From contig NZ_JAEINN010000003.1 of the NCBI RefSeq assembly GCF_016342405.1, positions 1 to 64,000 on the forward strand: a stretch of DNA of 64,000 nucleotides, read 5' to 3'. The stretch's first letter is position 1, and each line of letters begins with the position of its first letter. Source of the DNA: Maridesulfovibrio ferrireducens. GTDB taxonomy: Bacteria; Desulfobacterota; Desulfovibrionia; Desulfovibrionales; Desulfovibrionaceae. Positions 62,264 to 64,000 of the stretch are shown piece after piece. The notes under the pieces were generated by a model. That model was given only the letters and a program-made list of their open reading frames with translations, was not told the origin of the DNA and did not search any database. Position numbers and translations under genes: made by a program.

Positions 62264-62998
62264 ATGCCCGAATCACATACCATAGTCAGGGTTACCGGAG
62301 TTACTAAAAACTTCAAACTCGGAAACGTAAATGTGCAAGCCCTTAAGGGGGTTGATCTCGAAATTTACGCAGGAGAATACCTCTCTATTATGGGCCCGTC
62401 AGGATCAGGAAAATCTACCCTTTTCAACATGATCGGTGGTCTTGATAAGCCTACCGAAGGGAAAGTTTTCATTGATGAAGTAGACATTGCGCAGTTGGAT
62501 GCCTTCGAACTTGCGTGGCTTCGCAACCGGAAAATAGGATATATCTTTCAGACTTTTAACCTGATTCAGGTAATGACCGCTTTAGAAAACATCACTTTAC
62601 CAATGATTTTCGCAGGAGTTCATAACGACGCAGCTGTCGCCAAAGGTATCGAGCTGCTCGACCTGGTAGGGCTACACAAGCGATATAATCACAAACCGCA
62701 GGAACTTTCCGGCGGACAGCAACAGCGTGTGGCAATAGCAAGATCACTTGCCAATGATCCCGCTATTATCCTTGCAGATGAACCGACCGGAAACCTTGAC
62801 CTTACAACCGGTGAAGAAATTATCAAGCTGATGAGCGACCTCAGTAAAGACCGCGGAGTGACGATTATCACCGCAACGCATGACTATAAAATGCTTAATG
62901 CTTCTGACAGGGTCGTCTGGATTGAAGACGGTTTGATCAAGAAAATTGAAAACAGAGATCAGCTCAACATCGATGTTGGCTGTATCCGCATGGCTTGA
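62264..62998 (+). CDS. LolD/MacB-type ABC transporter ATPase
   Basis: A 244-residue ATPase: Walker [10 protein letters not shown] (44-52), signature [20 protein letters not shown], Walker [19 protein letters not shown] and the switch ATHDY. GCGAG lies before the ATG. Couples to the permease upstream. In this subfamily the transporter often handles lipids, lipoproteins or mechanical signals at the membrane. Confidence 0.92.
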   Translation: MPESHTIVRVTGVTKNFKLGNVNVQALKGVDLEIYAGEYLSIMGPSGSGKSTLFNMIGGLDKPTEGKVFIDEVDIAQLDAFELAWLRNRKIGYIFQTFNLIQVMTALENITLPMIFAGVHNDAAVAKGIELLDLVGLHKRYNHKPQELSGGQQQRVAIARSLANDPAIILADEPTGNLDLTTGEEIIKLMSDLSKDRGVTIITATHDYKMLNASDRVVWIEDGLIKKIENRDQLNIDVGCIRMA

Positions 62999-63017
62999 TT
63001 CTCGGAGACTTTAATTA

Positions 63018-64000
63018 ATGTCAACCATTTGCTTTAAAAAAAAATCCTCACTTTGGTCAGCCGGAAAACTACTGGTTGCTATAGTTACGTTATTCACTCT
63101 TTCCGCGTTCGCACTCCCGCAGACCGCTTATAGTGCGTATGAACCGCTGAAACAAACTATTTCCGACTTATCTTCTTTAGGTGACCGCTCTTTCGGTTCC
63201 GAAGGAGAAAAGAAAGCTGCGGACTATATTGAAGCAAAATTTAAAGAATTAGGTAATGTTAAGGTTGGTAAGCATCTCTTTCTTGCCCCGACCATGGTTA
63301 ATTCTGAAGCTGAATTAACCATCGGTAAAATCGGTAGAAAAATTCCGATACGTTCTGCTAAATTCAACGCAGTTTCTCCACCTGCCACCCCTGAAAAAGG
63401 TCTTTCAGGACCGATAATCTATGTAGGTAAAGGAAAGCTTGTTGATTTCAACGGACTTCCCATCAAGAATGCTATCGTTCTTATGGACATCGATTCAGGT
63501 AAAAATTGGCTGAATGCTGCAAGTCTGGGGGCATCTGCTCTTATTTATATAGATTCCGGCCCTACGATGAAAGGGTTCTTCGAAGAAAAGCTTGAACTTT
63601 CTCCTCTTGATTTCCCGCGCTATTACATGACCGCCGCTGATGCCAAAGAGAATCTCGGAATAAGCACAGATGACCCGCAAAAACTTATTGCGGATTATGC
63701 AACTGTAAAATCGTCAGCTAAATGGAAACGCATCACCGCCGAAAACATCTATTGCATAATAGAAGGTACTGATTCAAAACTTTCGGAAGAACTGGTTATT
63801 ATCGAATCATTCTATGACAGTTCTTCCTATATTATGGGAAATTCTCCGGGCGCAGACGAAGCTCTTTCAATTGCATCACTTTTTGAAATCGGGAAAGAAT
63901 TAGCTGCCAATCCGCCAAAACGTTCCATACTTCTCCTTGCGACAACCGGTCACGGTCAGTCTCTGCATGGTATGCGTGAATTTATCAAAGCTATTTCCGG
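63018..64000 (+). CDS. Exported M28-like protein with altered metal site, cut by the window edge
   Basis: The first 327 codons of a longer gene; GGAG lies 10 bases before the ATG. Signal or anchor sequence (LLVAIVTLFTLSAFALPQTA). Then an M28-type start SFGSEGEKKAADYIEAKFKE, a PA-like middle (GASALIYIDSGPTMKG) and the region aligned with the metal site: IESFYDSSS replaces the usual GAHYDS, and PGADEALS replaces GADDNAS. Two metal ligands therefore seem lost, so it may bind rather than cleave. It follows the ABC genes by 19 bases and is probably their periplasmic partner. Confidence 0.65.
   Translation, partial: MSTICFKKKSSLWSAGKLLVAIVTLFTLSAFALPQTAYSAYEPLKQTISDLSSLGDRSFGSEGEKKAADYIEAKFKELGNVKVGKHLFLAPTMVNSEAELTIGKIGRKIPIRSAKFNAVSPPATPEKGLSGPIIYVGKGKLVDFNGLPIKNAIVLMDIDSGKNWLNAASLGASALIYIDSGPTMKGFFEEKLELSPLDFPRYYMTAADAKENLGISTDDPQKLIADYATVKSSAKWKRITAENIYCIIEGTDSKLSEELVIIESFYDSSSYIMGNSPGADEALSIASLFEIGKELAANPPKRSILLLATTGHGQSLHGMREFIKAIS

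Noticed and set aside
1-64000. CRISPR arrays, rRNA genes or insertion sequences
   Set aside because: No regularly spaced repeats, rRNA-like sequence or transposase frame was seen.

Overview
The window holds most of an integrated podovirus-type prophage (left edge to about 44.9 kb) followed by about 19 kb of ordinary host chromosome. The host genes (a ThiD-ThiN fusion, a YgiQ-type radical SAM protein, ilvB/ilvN behind a leader-peptide attenuator, a DisA-type cyclase-domain protein, a dense glycosyltransferase cluster and an ABC transporter) and the base composition suggest a Gram-negative, Desulfovibrio-like bacterium. That taxonomic call is an inference from gene content, not a proven assignment.

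Phage layout. Nearly all phage genes lie on the minus strand and run leftward. The order is: replication (DnaB-like helicase, two small proteins, an initiator-like protein with repeated GCATTGC motifs), an HTH protein, a catalytic-core-only tyrosine recombinase behind an inverted-repeat-rich spacer, the large terminase, then an accessory island at 34.7-37.9 kb. Lysis-type genes, portal, a candidate capsid staple protein, scaffold, N4-gp56-type major capsid protein, adaptors, a tail fibre, a nozzle-like protein and ejection proteins follow. The series ends in a 3906-residue polyvalent protein carrying an N6-methyltransferase, a strawberry-notch-type helicase, HExxH-type motifs and an LPD38-like region. 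Two further reading frames, each with a good ribosome-binding site, are nested inside its two low-complexity linkers and look like genuine overprinted genes.

Accessory cargo. Left of the structural genes, and much more A+T-rich, are a CHAT-fold protease with its own promoter (4.1-6.3 kb, minus) and, convergent to it, an AAA ATPase plus a cysteine-rich TOPRIM-type protein (1.2-4.0 kb, plus). These resemble known anti-phage designs in architecture but I do not recognise them as a described set. A CI-like HTH repressor and an orphan Phd-like antitoxin flanked by an imperfect 70-bp direct repeat lie at the far left. The island at 34.7-37.9 kb carries a Cys/His-motif protein, a lipoprotein and two toxin-antitoxin operons placed tail to tail.

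Host part. A tRNA-Leu(UAG) gene with its own promoter and terminator marks the right prophage junction. Then come thiDN, ygiQ, a DisA-domain gene, a small exported protein and the ilvBN operon with a Val/Leu-rich leader peptide and attenuator. Next is a cluster of five glycosyltransferases, a methyltransferase, a histidine phosphatase and a NodB-like deacetylase, many translationally overlapped. The window ends in an FtsX/LolD-type ABC transporter followed by a degenerate M28-like exported protein cut by the right edge. No CRISPR array, rRNA or transposase was seen.
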